Translations under genes and position numbers: made by a program
Shown: piece by piece, positions 13,101 through 25,296 of the stretch
Layout: each line of letters opens with the position of its first letter
Numbering within the stretch: position 1 is the first letter of the stretch
The notes under the pieces: generated by a model
Seen by the model: the letters and a program-made list of their open reading frames with translations, nothing else
Database searches by the model: none
Told to the model about the DNA's origin: nothing
NCBI RefSeq assembly: GCF_000006565.2
Contig: NC_031477.1
Coordinates: 512,669 to 576,668, forward strand
Length of the DNA stretch: 64,000 nucleotides
Direction of reading: 5' to 3'
Origin: Toxoplasma gondii ME49
Taxonomy: Eukaryota; Apicomplexa; Conoidasida; Eucoccidiorida; Sarcocystidae

Positions 13101-16100
13101 CTCATCCTTTTCGCTCCCTTTTTCTCTTGAGAATTGGATCGAGAACCTCTTCTCCTCCGTTCTCTCTCTTCCATTGCCTCTCTTCTCCCTTTCTCCCTTC
13201 CTGTCGACTCCACCTCCCGTCAAGCCTCTCTAGCACGCTCTCTTCATTGCTTGTCTCAGTTCGCTTCGTTCCCCTGTTTTCTTTTTTCTCGCCTTCCCAA
13301 TTCTCTCCACTGGCTCCTCCTGCTTCTTACACATTTCCTTTCTGCTGCTCACCCTTGTCGCGCTCTTGTTGATCGAGTTCGGATTGAAGTCGTCTTCGAG
13401 CATCGCAATTTCCTTCCTCAGCTCTCGACTTCTACGCTGCAAGTAGTCCAGGATGCCGGTGTTGTCAATCTGACACAGCACACAGGAGAAAAGGAAAACA
13501 AAGAAACATGCAAGGAGAAATCCAAAGAGAAGAACGGCTCTTGGAAAGCCACTACGGAGACGCACAAGAGAAGAGATTTCGAGGTCTCACACCGTACATC
13601 TCTCTGCCTTAACGCTCTACCGTCTACTGGCCGAAGCCACGACACAGTAAAGCTTGTCTCTCGACGAAGCTCCTATGCAGTGACCTATCATCCCGAGAAA
13701 CAAGGAAACGCAAGTTTTGTTCTTCTTCTCTTCTCTCAACTTTGTTCTCCTTCTCCCGCTGCTTCTCTCTGAACACCTCGCTTCTCTAGTCCCTCTTCTC
13801 TCTCGTCTTTTCTGTTTCTCTCTCTTCTCTCTCCCATTCTCGTTCTCTTTTCTCGTTTCTCACTCTCTTTTCTCTCTTCTCTCTCTGTTGCACTCTTCAC
13901 TCCTTTCTGCGGCATGTAACTCTTCGGTGAGTTTGCTTCCACTTTCCTTTTTCCACCTGGGTTTCGTTTTCTTCTTCCTCCGCTTACTTCGAGGAGATAC
14001 TGACGCCTGGAGGTTCCCATGCTGATGATGTCGTTCGTCTCCACCTGGACGCCCACGTGATCGTTTTCAAGTGCGACGCCATTTCTGAAAAACAAACGAA
14101 GAAAAGGATTCTAGAGAGGATGCAAATGGACGAAAAAGACCGCAGACGAAGATACGAGGGTGCTGCGAAAAAAGAGAATAACGACCTCTACCTCTATCGA
14201 GAGCGAAAAAAAGTATCGTCTACGGAGAAAAGAAAGGAGACAACGGGCAGAAAAGAGGAACGAAGGAGAGAAGAGGAAGTAAAGATGATTTTCGTTGCTG
14301 AGACACACACGGGAGCAGGCCGTCTCGTTCTGCTCTCCTGCGAATGTTTGTGCCGCCCACCGCGCCAGCGCTTTTTTTTCGAAGTCTCCAGATTCGACAG
14401 TCTCGCGCCTTTTTGTGGTGTTTAACCTTGGTGCGAAGAAAAGAAGTCAACCAGAAGACCGAGAATCACGAGAAAGAAAAACAAGGAACGTGGACAAGCC
14501 GAGAGAGCGACAGAGAAACGCTCCGGCAGAAAGAAGGAGCACGAGATAACGCAGGGTGGAACGTGACGTAGAAAAGGAAGAATGAGGTAAAAAGGAAAGA
14601 AGAGAAGCGATGCAGAGAGCAGAAATGAGAAAGGGAGAACTCAAGGAAAGAAAACATTCTTACTTGAAAGTCTTCGCCTTGCTCTTCAAATCAATCAACA
14701 GAACACTTCCTCCCTTGAGCACAACGAGTGCCGCATGGCGTCTGGAAATCGACGGATTCAGCGCCACAAGGTCGTTGTCAGGAAGTTTCCCTAAAAGCCA
14801 AAAAACAGAAAAAAACAAAGACGTCGACATCTTGACGAGACGCCTACGTACACAAACGCTTACATCATATATATATATATACCTGTGAAGACACATCTAT
14901 ACATACAAATATACGTACATATTTTTTACATACCTGCATGCAAATACACACACATATATATATATATATGTATATGGATACGTACGCCGAGAGAGAGGCG
15001 ATTTCGCGGGAGGTGGAGTTGAGGCTAGACGAAATCGACGCAGTTCTTACCGAGGCGGTAAAAGCTTTTCCCCTTGAGGACGATTTCAGTGACTTGCGTT
15101 TCTCCTTCTTTTCTCTCCAAGAGCTTCAGAATGGGTACAGATCGTTCATCGGTCTCGATGTCATGGCAGATGACAATCCACGCTGGACGTACAACCGACG
15201 AAACGCGGAAAGTTCTTCAAAGTGCACAGTGCATGTACGTATATATTTGCGTCGGCAGACAGTTTCCCGTCAAAAACATTTTGCATGCACATCTTGATAT
15301 TTGCCGATGAATTTACATTTTTTTCGCCCAAAGGCATGCGTGGATCCACTCAATCCGTGAACCACGCGAAGGCGCCTCCGGTGTCTCTACCCCCATCGCG
15401 GCGTATACACCCCACCACGAAAGCACCCATGCACAAGATGCATACACCCATATACATGCATCATGTGGATATATGTATATATTTAGATAATATATATATA
15501 TATAATATACAAAATGCATACATATATAAATATATATTTGATGTATGTCTGTACGTATAGAAATAGGGAGACCGACAGACAGAAGGATGTGTATCGAGAT
15601 GTATGTGCGTGAGTATGGATTTTTCGGTTGCATGCGTTTGATCTGGAGGTGTCGAGCCTTACATTCGAGTTCAGTGTCTTCATTGATGTTTGAGCGGATT
15701 TCCATGAGGATGCGACCTAAGTGATTTTGCCCGCGGTTGTGAACCTGTCCGAAGAAACTGTCTGCGTTGTTGAGCCACACGAGTTCGCGCCCGCCAGTGT
15801 TCTTCAGCTTCTCCCGCAGATCTGCGCAAGTCGGCGCAGACAGAGAGGTAGCATGCAGCTTGTTGTCGACAGAATCCGAGAATCAGCAAGAACCAGCCCC
15901 GTCTCCCATGCCACAGAGGAAAAGCACTGGGCCGCAGAGAGCGAAAATCTCAAAAATCGGGGAAGACGTCGGCCAGATCAAGAAGTAGGAGAAAAAAGCC
16001 GGGAGAGAGGTCACGGAGACGCATCCTCAGGGATCCGCTGCAACGCGACATGCCAGACGCAGAAACGGACAGACAGAGAGAGAACGAGGGAGAGGAGGTG

Positions 16101-17231
16101 GAAGAGGAGAAGAGTGCAAGAGAAAGGGACAGAGAAAGGAAAAGAGAGAAAAAGAAACGTAGGGAAAGAAAACGAGGAAGAAACAGAAGACAGAGAGAGA
16201 AGAAGCAAGAGGCCAACCTGCATGGCGTCGAAATTTATCGCGTTGAATATGCTCGAGCCATTTGAGTCTCAATCGTGTCCAGTCTGGGTCCTCCTGAACC
16301 GGCCGAGAGAAGAAACACTTCGAGAAGAAAAGAGAAATGAAGGTCGAAAGATACTCCAAAAGACATCGAAAGACCCTCTTAGACACCACACCGCCTCACG
16401 CAAGCACAGCAAACAAAGCAGTGAAATGTCACTCTGCATACTTGTTCTTCTCTTCTCAGTCTCATCTTTCTCTATCTCTCTCGATTCCTCTCTTTCTGCT
16501 CTTCCTTTCGTTTCGTCCCTTTTTCTCTCGCTCTCCTCTCTCCCTGTTTTTCTGTGATCTCTGGTCCTTCGCTCTCTCCTCACTCTGTGTGCTTCGCTCT
16601 TTTCTCTCTCTCCATTCCTCTCGCGTTTCTCTTTTTCTCGACCCATTCTTCTTTGCTTTCGCGTGCGCCTGCGCTTCGATCTGCGTCACTCCTCCCATCA
16701 ACTGTCGAAGCCAGTTGCGAAGTTCGACCTTGAGGTCCACTTCTTGGAAATGAACGCATGCCGAACGCGGTGACATTCGGCGAAACTTGATTGTCGGTCT
16801 GCACTGCGAATTTGAATGCACCGTTCACAGGGAGGCTGCAAAGTACATTTTCTCCTCAAATACGGAAAAAGCGTACACAGTGACCCCCATAAGTCTTGAA
16901 AACAGCAGTCCAGATGTCTCCTCACCTCCTTCTCCTTTGCGACCTTCTTGAGAGTCTTTATGTCTTCGATGACGCTCAACTCGTCGACAGCCTTCGGGTG
17001 CCGCGCCGCGAGCAGAGCGTGTCTGGCGGAGGGGAAGAAGCGCCCCTGGAAGAAAACCATGCAGGGGTAGTCCAGAGAAAGGAACTTGTACTCGCCAGTG
17101 AAGGAGTCGATTCGGGTGTACATACACCGCGCGGCCGCCGCGAGCTGCGCGGGCGTCAGCAGCATCTGCTCGAAGCCGGCACCGGCCAAGCCTCCTCTGC
17201 CTGCTCCCGCAGGCGTGAATGGAGTCGCCAT
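10121..17231 (-). CDS. NADAR-FHA-RRM protein with RE-rich tail
   Basis: Exons, minus strand: 17231-16926 (start MATPF), 16803 to about 16640 (3' end unsure), 16293-16218, 15821-15663, 15182-15051, 14790-14664, 14084-13988, 13469-13353, 12976-12850, 12311-12205, 11707-11651, 11080-10121. Apart from the exon 2 to 3 junction, all phases agree. Domains in order: a NADAR/YbiA-like fold split over exons 1-4 (FLSLDYPCMVFFQGRFFPS in exon 1; GQNHLGRILMEIRSNI in exon 4); an FHA domain over exons 5-7 (GKLPDNDLVALNP, then SISRRHAALVVL, then NGVALENDHV); a linker; an RRM over exons 9-11 (RNP2 LFVGGL, RNP1 GIAFIEFA); and a C-terminal tail of about 320 residues dominated by RE/RD/SE runs. FHA domains bind phosphothreonine, RRMs bind RNA and RE/RS-like tails are typical of splicing factors, so a nuclear RNA-processing role is inferred. 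The contribution of the NADAR domain is unknown. Confidence 0.75.
10125..10760 (-). repeat. Arg/Glu/Asp/Ser-rich coding low complexity
   Basis: Plus strand is almost pure pyrimidine (CTCTCT, TCTCGTTC and CTGTCTCT units). Read on the minus strand in the frame of the RRM gene it encodes long RE, RD, ERD and SE runs ending in SRKRKKERRNSTQEE and a stop at 10121. Another frame is also open and highly charged, a shadow expected from a hexanucleotide-like repeat. Confidence 0.8.
11651..12976 (-). other. RRM domain (exons 9-11 of the NADAR-FHA-RRM gene)
   Basis: Exons 12976-12850, 12311-12205 and 11707-11651 give LFVGGLAYNTSRYDICELF (RNP2 and first helix), GIAFIEFADRKDARTAL (RNP1 and second helix), and GRHLCGRPITVNYANL closing the fold. 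RNP1 keeps its two aromatic positions as Phe-Phe and RNP2 keeps Phe, so single-stranded RNA binding is expected. Confidence 0.85.
13988..15182 (-). other. FHA domain (exons 5-7 of the NADAR-FHA-RRM gene)
   Basis: Exons 15182-15051, 14790-14664 and 14084-13988 join in phase 1, 2, 0. The product has the canonical forkhead-associated signature: G-K-L-P-D-N-D-L, S-I-S-R-R-H-A, N-G-V-A-L, then a G-x-S-R-R-Q-Y strand. The phosphothreonine-contacting Ser, Arg, His and Asn-Gly are present; the usual first Arg after Gly is Lys. FHA modules bind phosphothreonine peptides. Confidence 0.85.
15663..17231 (-). other. NADAR/YbiA-like domain, catalytic motif altered
   Basis: Exon 1 carries the strand-turn-helix that opens NADAR domains (FLSNFYPCPV-like, here FLSLDYPCMV), followed by PSARHALLAAR where family members have S-x-E-H-x-x-x-A-x-K. 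Exon 3 has DPDWTRLRLKWLEHIQRDKF, matching the conserved D-W-x-x-x-x-x-x-M helix. Exon 4 has LREKLKNTGGRELVWLNN and GQNHLGRILMEIR, matching the family's L-L-x-T-G-x-x-x-L-V and N-x-L-G-x-x-L-M-x-x-R. An extra lineage-specific segment, exon 2, interrupts the fold. The usual Glu is Arg and the usual Lys is Arg, so activity is doubtful. Confidence 0.7.
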
Positions 17232-20200
17232 GTCAAGCGACAAAAAACCGAGAAAAAAAACAGAGAAACAGAGAAAAAACGCAGACTGAGACAAAGAGAG
17301 ACAAAAGACACAGCGGGCGCGAGGATTCGCAAGTTTCAAATTAACACAACCGGGAGACAGAAAGACTTCGCCGAAGAGATCTCAGAGGCGGCGGAGAGGG
17401 CAGTTGCCCCAGACATCGCTCTTCCTCTCTCATTCCCTAGAAACTCTCGAGATGCTCCGCTCTTCCGTCTCCAAGTCCTCGTTGTTCTCCTGCTCTCCGT
17501 TTTTCCTTTTCTCATGTCCCTCCCGAGAGGGAAGCTGAGAGCGGGACGGTCGTCCGAGGCGCGCGGATCAACAGAGGCACGGCAGGCGACCTCGACAATG
17601 CCAGCAGGCATTGACGTGTACGTACACTCGAGTTCTGGACGCGTTTTCTGGGTCCGTTTGAATCGCTGGAACTCGAGAAGAAGGCCCTGCGTTCGGCGCC
17701 CGACTCGACGCCACAGGCGAGGTGGACCGGCGGGGGCTACTTGACGAGAGAAACGCCGCGGATCACGCGAGACGGACGCGCGTTTTCGTCTCCACGCATG
17801 CATGCGAATGAAGACGCAGAGACCCTTAGCTTTCGAGACCTTTTTTTCTACATAAAATGAACTCAGGAAGAAGGCAGGCTGGCGATGCATGCAAGCCCGG
17901 CATACGAAGGAAACGGAAGAGAGGAGAGGAGAAGACACTTGAGGGAAAAGAAGACAAGAAGGAAGAAGCGCACACGAGAAAACGCAGAGCAGGAAGATGA
18001 GAAGAAAGAAGGAAGCACGAGAAGAAGAAAAAACAGACAGGCAAGAAGAGAGAAGCAAAAGCGGCAAAGGGGTCTGCGGCGGGAGGTAGGCGAGACAGTC
18101 TCCGGCGTCGACAGTGCCGGGAAGAGAGAAAGCGGCGCTTTTGGAAAGGCGAGGGAGAAAAGGAGAAAGGTGATTCGCGAGAGAGAAAGCAGATACGAGA
18201 AAAGGCGGACTCGCCCGAGATACTCTGAGCACTTGAAGGCTTGCATGCGTTATTTTATTCCGGCTTTCCCGGCGCGCTCTGGAGGCCCGGAGGCGGACGC
18301 GTACACCCGAGAGAGCGGGACGGGGAATCCGTCGGCAGCAGCGAGGCGCGTTTCTTTTCTCACATTTCGATTTTCTCTCTTCGATTTTGACGAGCACAGC
18401 AGGAGAACACAAACGCCGGAACATACTGGCACTCCGCGGAGTCCGTGGAGAACGTCTCGCTGCAGTCGCTCTCGGTCCCCCACGGGCGCTGTCCTGTATC
18501 TCCAGGGGAATAACCTCAGTTGGAGTGACTGTCTCAGACGGTAGGTTTCAGGCGTTCCTCTCTCTCTCAAGCAGGAGACAGCGACGGCATAAAGAGCAGT
18601 GGCAGAATCTCTGTTCTCAGAGCCGCATGTCTCCGCTAAACACAGTCTCTCTTCTGAGCTGGCGGAGCGTTACGAGGCAGATCTCAGATGCTAAGACCTT
18701 CTGCAACCAGCAGACTCTAGGCGTTCATCGTTTACGAGTGTCTCGCACCGCGGACTCGAGCGTTTTGTTCAACTTTGCTGTTCTCTTCCAGGAGTTTCTT
18801 GTCAAGCTTCTGTAGTCGTCTAGACGAAACAACCTTTCTTCTTTAAGTTTCCGTATACGTGGAAAGTGCCACTGGGGGAGGTGTGAAGACCTGCCAAGCA
18901 CGGATGTGTACGTCTCCAGAAAGATGGGATGAAGCGCCTCGGTTGGGCCTTGAATAATGGCTGAAAAAAACAAGTTCTCTCTTTCCGTGAAGAGAGAAAC
19001 CTCGTCGCTCTGCGCCTCACCGCCGTCTGTTGGGAGTGACGTTCCGCTCGCCTCACTGCGTGAAGCTGGTCGTGCCTGCTGATTCTAAAGTACCCTCCCG
19101 AGCACTGAGTTGACACCTCCCAGCTGACCTCTGCGTCTCCTCAGACGTCGCGTTGAGCCAAGGAGCTCAGATGACTGCGCCTCTCTTTGCTGCAAGACAA
19201 TTCGTGCATGTAAAACTCTCGACACAGCAGCACTCTGGCCTCGAGAAATCCAATGGATTGAAACGAAGGGGACGAGAGCAGTCAGAGACGCACGCGAAAT
19301 GAGCAAAACTTGAAAACAACAGACGCAGATCCTCTCTGCGAAGTGAAAAAAGAAACGCAGAGACCCTTTCGACGGTGCCCAGACCTCTGTCGCAGAAGAG
19401 GCTGCTGTGAACCAAAGCACGTCCTCACAGGTTGCCTCAGAGTCTTCGTTCCATTACTCCACACAAGCCGAAGTAAAGTCACAACTGCTCTTCAAATAAA
19501 CGTACAAACAAATAGATATCTACATATATATATATATACACTGAATGCTTAAATATGTATACTTGGAAGGTATGCATATATATTTATATACATGGATATA
19601 TAGATACATGTGTGTATGTGTACATATATTTATGGATGGGAATGCGGAAATTTGCTTTAAGAGCAATTGCCTCTTTGTGTCCGAGTTCACAGTCACAACG
19701 TCCGTTGTCTCGTATTGCACTGGCAGAGAACAGCACCCTGTCTCGCGCGCTTGTTCAGACATCTGGCATGCAGTTTTCAAGCGTATGTAGGCCTGACTGC
19801 AGACTGCATGGGAGGTGACTTTGCAGTCGAGTTCACGCTGAGAATCGATTTGTTTAGGAGATCCATTGGATCTCGGGAGCCTCATCAAAAAACGGCGACC
19901 TCTCAGGAAAGGAAGCATGGAACCTACTCAACTCGAATTTCCTCATACAGATGCATGCACTTTTTATAATTCAAGCGACACTGTATAAAAGAGGCAGAAA
20001 AGTGACGCGCGTGCTTGACTGAACTCAAAGTCCCAGATAAAAAATCTGACAAGAACTGTCACTGCGTCTGTTGTCCGTGCTGTCGACACACCTGAGGTGC
20101 ACCAAAAAGTATATGTATTTATATATACATGCATGTATACATGCATGTTTGTATAGAGTATGCTCGTGCACCTGATATGACTGACATACTGAACATATGT

Positions 20201-21661
20201 ATAAATATATATATATATATATACATGCATCACTGTATGAATGCTCTCTCTCTTCATAGATATATGTATATATATTAAATGGCCACATGAGCTATATATT
20301 TATACATATATATATATATATATATCAACGCAAGAAGAAGATCTACTTGTATATGTATCTGCATGCATAAACTGTTGCCCTCTCTGCGAGGCATGTGCGT
20401 GCGGATTTGGCGTCTTGTCGGTTGGAAGAGTCTGGAGAAGCCGGCGGCATTTTTGGGATGTGGAGAGAGAAGTGTGAATCGAGGAGAGGATGACTAGGCC
20501 TTCGCTGACGACTGCCGAGGATCCTCGACAGGATGTCTTCTCTTCCTCTGCCGCTAGAGAGAGCGGAGGCGAGAGAAAGCAAGAGAGAGAGCGGAGGCGA
20601 GAGAACAGCAAGGGAGAGAGAGAGAGGCAGAGCAAGACCTGAGGGAGAGAGGAAACGCGAGTGGAAGCGGGAGACCGTGCATGAGAGGAGGAGAGCGAGA
20701 ATAGAAAAGAGAGAAAGCGAAAGCAACAGAGAGAGAGGAACAGGTGAGAGAACGACAAGGAGACAGCTTGCACCTTTACGCGGGGACAGCTGAGGCACAG
20801 TCCTGCACACTATTTTTCTTTTTCCCTGGGGGAGGCGTTTTTCTTTCTTTTTTCCTTCTCTTTCTTTTTTCCTTCTCTTTCTTCAGTTTTTAAAGGATCA
20901 CTACTCTTCTCCTTTATCTTTCCTCCCCTCCGACCTCTTTTTCTCTCCCTCTCGTTCTCCTTCCTCGTCTCGCTCTTCTTCCCCGGTCACTTTCCTCCCG
21001 ATCCTTGTCTCTCGCTGCACACGCTTGCGGATGTTTCTCGTTTTCTTCTCTTCACTTCTCCGATCTTCTCTTTCCGTCCAAGCGGTGTTTCCTTGCTTCA
21101 AGCCGAGGCTGATCTCCCCAGTGAGGCAGCTGCACAGTCAGTCGCTCTGCTGTCTAGCGAGCGCCTTCTGTTTTTCCTCTTTTCCTCTTTTCTTCGGTTT
21201 CTTTGTTTCCTGCTTCGTGTTTTCTTCTGCGCAACGCCTATTTTCTGTTTCTCGATTTTCTAAGGGAAACGGACCTATCGTCGTTTCCAAAGTTCCGGAG
21301 ACAGACAGAGTCAAATCCTTGCCCTTCTCTCTGGAGACGAGGAGACCTCCCTGTTGCCCTTTCTTTTCTTAGGTATTCTTCTCCCTGATGTATTTCACCT
21401 ATTTTGTGCAAATGCGACCGTCTGCACCTTTCTCTCTCCAGTCTGACTTCGTTCTCACACCTTTCCGGTCTCGGTTTCTCTCGTAAACTCCTCCCTTCGC
21501 TCTCCCTTCTCTCTTCTTCGACGAGGTCGCCGCGTCTTCTTCGCTCTTTTTCAGTTTCCCTGCTTCTTCTGCGCTGCCACAAGAACGGCTGCAGAGACTC
21601 CGCACTCCTCGTTTGTCTCTGTTTGCGCGTCTTCTCCTTCCTTTTCTCCTTCCTACCAAAA
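17232..21661. other. Divergent intergenic spacer
   Basis: Separates the start of the NADAR-FHA-RRM gene (minus) from ribophorin II (plus). Expected to hold both promoters and long 5' leaders. GA-rich tracts (17900-18150, 20540-20740) give long spurious open frames. An (AT)-rich segment lies at 19510-19640 and another at 20100-20330, and a strong pyrimidine tract at 20810-21010. I see no exon with convincing protein character. Confidence 0.45.
17799..18248. promoter_or_regulatory. Three TGCATGC motifs upstream of divergent genes
   Basis: TGCATGC occurs at 17799-17805, 17886-17892 and 18242-18248, within 600-1000 bases upstream of the minus-strand start at 17231. TGCATGC is a known apicomplexan cis-element recognised by some ApiAP2 factors and enriched in T. 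gondii promoters. The motif is also common elsewhere in the window, so function here is only suggested. Confidence 0.3.
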
Positions 21662-24600
21662 ATGTCGTCCTCAAGCTCCGGGTCGAGGCTCTCCGGCCTC
21701 CTCGCCCTGTCTCTCTTCCTTCTCCTGTCTCTCTCCACGTCTCGCATCCCTCCCTCCCCTTCCTCCTCTTCTTCCTCTTCTGTCTCTGCTTTCGCTTCTT
21801 CACTCTCTCCTTTTCCCTCTTCTCTTGTCGCAGATGCTTCGATTTTCTCTGGGTTGTTTCTCAATTCCGTTTTCTCTCTTTCTTCTGCCTTTCTTCCCTC
21901 TGGGTCTTGGGAGCTGCAAGGAGTGAGTGCTCTTCCTGTCTCCGGCCCAGCCGCCATGGAGACAGGCGTCGAGGGTCAGCGGTATCAGAGGCAAATTCAA
22001 GTTTCCTCTTTTCTCGCGGACAAGGATTTCAGGCGTCTCTTCCACCTCACAAATGCATTTGAGGTGAGATCCGCGTCTTCTCTGTGCTTTGGACGACGCA
22101 GGAAGATTGCACTCGAGGTTAACTCCTGTTTTTCTTGGGCGAACTTCTCTCCCCCTTTCAACTCTTCTTCGTCTCCTCCGTGCGTTTGAGTCGCCTCTGC
22201 CTCTGCTGTGCTCTCTCCTTCTCGCTCTCTCGTCTTCCTCGAGGGCCTCGCCGTGTGCCAGAGATGCGAGCGTAGCTTTTTAAAGCGGAAGAATGACCTT
22301 TTTTCCTCGACTCTCTTCTCTTCGTTCACCGTCGCCGCCTCGCTTCCAGTACCCCCTCTTCTTCTTCGCACTTGCTGCGTCTGTGTCTCTTCCCAACATG
22401 TCTGGCTTCTGTTTTTCTTTTCCTTTTGTCAGGCCTCAACGGTCCCTCACGAATTAACAGCGTTCGTCGCTCTTCGCTTCTTTCCTCCCTCATTCGCCCC
22501 TGCCTTCTCGGCCTCCTCAAAACTCCCGAAGCCGCTCGTCAACGCTCTCTGTCAAAGAGTGCAGTCTCTCCTCGCCTCCTCTCCCCTCGCTTCCTCTCCC
22601 CTCTCGTCTTCTTCGCGCTCTTCCATTGCAAGAGAGAAAGACTCCGAATTGACCCTTTCGCACTTGCTGCAGGCTCGGCGGTTAATGGCGTGCGACTTCA
22701 AGATTCCTCGCGTAAGCCGGCAAACGCGGCAACTTTGTCGGTTATCACGCGGCAATGCGGCGCAACTGCGCCTTCTGTTTCGACGGTTCAGGAGTGCTGG
22801 GGGCGCGTTGTGGTCCAGCCGGCGACTCTTGGGAGAGAAAAGCGACTTCCTCACGAGAAAAAGAGATGTCACCGACACTCGCGCGCAGAGGACGGCGCTC
22901 CCGACGAAGTTGTGGGACTTTGCTCGCGTTTCCTCAACGTCGCGGCAGAGGAGATCGAGTTCAGATGCTTTGTCAACGCGCCTTTCACGCTTTTGTTTCT
23001 CTCCGCAAACCACCTGGTTCTCTCGAGTGCACTCCTCGTTTGTTTCCTTTCTGTTTCCGCAGGGACTGTCCGCGGGCCTCGCGGCCGCCCTCGTCTCGCC
23101 CTCTCGACGGAAGACAGGAGAAGATGACGCGTCGCAGGTGCGAAGACTCGTCGCTGCTCTGATCAGCCTCGCGGAGATCACAGAAACGCAGGACTCAGAC
23201 GAACAAGGCGAAGAGGAACGGAAAGGCAACGACCCAGAAACAGAAGACAAGCCGACTGTGGAAATGTCTCGGCAGACAGAACCTCCACGTTCTTCGTTTC
23301 TCAAGTCGAAACTGAAGGACGTGCACTACCTGGACCTGGCTGACGCGGTCATCTCTTATCTCCAGAAACTTCAAAACGAGACGCGTAGGAAGTCGATCTG
23401 CCATGCAGATGGAGTGAAAGCTTTGAATCTCGTGTGCTCTGTCTTTCTCTCGCGATCTGGAAAGATCTCAGTCGCTGTCTCTCCACCACTGCACATAGGT
23501 ATGTCTCTGCCTCTGTGTCTCTCTGTCTTTCCCTCTCGTTGTCTCGGTTCTCTGCCACCAAGCCGTTTTCTCTTTTGTAGCTGGTGTCTCCAGTTTTTTC
23601 TATTTTCTCTTGCCTGTCCCCGACCTGCTCCAGTCTCTCTTCCTATCGCGACTTCTCCATCTTCTCTTCTGTCTTTTTTCTCCACCTCTTGTTCTGTCTG
23701 TCTGCATGTTTCCTTTCTCTTGTTCCATCTTTTGCGTCTTTCTCCACCTCATTCTCTGCCTTCGTCTCTCTCCATCCACCTTGTCTCGTGCAGGGACGCA
23801 AGAAGGCCTGCCCCTCTCTGGGCCGTGGAAGGCGGAGGCCGAGACACAGCACGCGAGTGCAGCAGCTTTGCTCGCCTTGTCTCAGAGTGTACTTCTTCTT
23901 TCTCGCGACTCTCAGACACAGAAAGTCGCCGCTCTCCAGAGGTTCACAGACGGCCTGAAGCTGCTGGAAAGAGAGCTGCGTGCGGTCGTCCTTCTTGGAG
24001 AGGAAACGGACTCGCGAGACAGAGGAGACGGAGAAGACTCAAAAGTGGAAGAGCGAAACGCCTTGCGCCTCAGCTTGCTGCTCCACGCTTACTTCAAGTG
24101 AGAGGCGGACGATGGGGAGAAGCACTCCGCATTCGTTGATCTCCGTCGATCTTGGAAAAGCTCCTGGCAGCGAAACGGCAGGAAAATACGTCCCCAACAT
24201 ACCACTGAATGCAGCCAGATACAGTTGCGTCGTATGGAGACACAACACCGACGCCTCTGGAGTGGGGTGTACATACACTTCAGAGATGCGCACAGACCCG
24301 CCAAAGGAAGTAACGGTGTTGAGAGTACAGCGCGGAAGTCTGCGGCACCTCCCGCGTTTTTTTTGATACGCAGGAAAGCCATTGCTCTCTCTACTTCTTC
24401 CTCTACAGACTCACTATGACAAAAAGAACTTCCATACTTGATCGCTTCTGCACAAATGCGTAGAGCGGTTTGGGCACAGATACGCAACTATTCGGGGACT
24501 GTTGAGATGAAGGCTCACGTTTACCTCTGCAGGGGATGAATATCGATATGTATACCCGCAGATGCAGCCATGCACTCTAAATTGAGATATGTGCGTATGT

Positions 24601-25263
24601 ATATTCAGTGAGAGTCCCGCGTCTGTACAGTTTTCTCGGGTGTCAGGACACTGGAAGGTGCGGCTCTTGCCGCCGCTTTCGGAAACTTTCGTTCTCTGTG
24701 CGTTCGTCTTTCAGGATGTTTCTGAGTCTCACACGGGCCGAGGATGCCTGGCGCTTCGAACTCTGGTCGACATGAGCAGAAATACAGTGTATCTTTAGAT
24801 ATGTTTTGACCTAACGTGGTTTCAAGAGAGCAGGAGCATTCTTGCGCTGTAGTGACCTGTCTCTTTCTTCTGTGCTTCTCCAAGTCGAGGTGTGTTGTGG
24901 TGACACTCGGGAAGGCACGATGTAATCGCAGGGCGACGATGTTCCTTTCCGCTCTTCTTCTTTCCAGCTCGCTTGTCTCTGCATGTATTCTTTTCACGCG
25001 TTTTGGGTGTCTGTACAGCTTCGCGACGCTCGCGGAGACGCGCTTCTCCCCAGTCGTGTTTCCTCCGAGTCTTGCGCGTCTCGGGGAAGCAGGCCTCGAA
25101 GCCGCTATCGGATTTTTGCAGACAATTCCGCTGGAGGAATCGGAGCCTGTCGCCGCCCTCCTGCCGCTCCTCAACGCAGTCCAAGTTAGTTTCCTTGCAT
25201 GCACTCTGTATCTACACCACAGTAGAAGTCTAACGCGTCTGGACATATGCAAATGTAAACATG

Positions 25264-25296
<33 letters not shown>

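Noticed and set aside
15950..16265. Charged Arg/Glu or Leu/Ser frames near the NADAR exons
   Set aside because: They arise from purine-rich intron sequence between exons 3 and 4; the splice phases of the NADAR exons explain the region.
17336..18424. A 362-codon open frame on the minus strand upstream of the NADAR-FHA-RRM gene
   Set aside because: Composition follows a GA-rich tract, the protein is Ser/Leu/Arg low complexity with no domain, and it lies where a 5' leader or promoter is expected.
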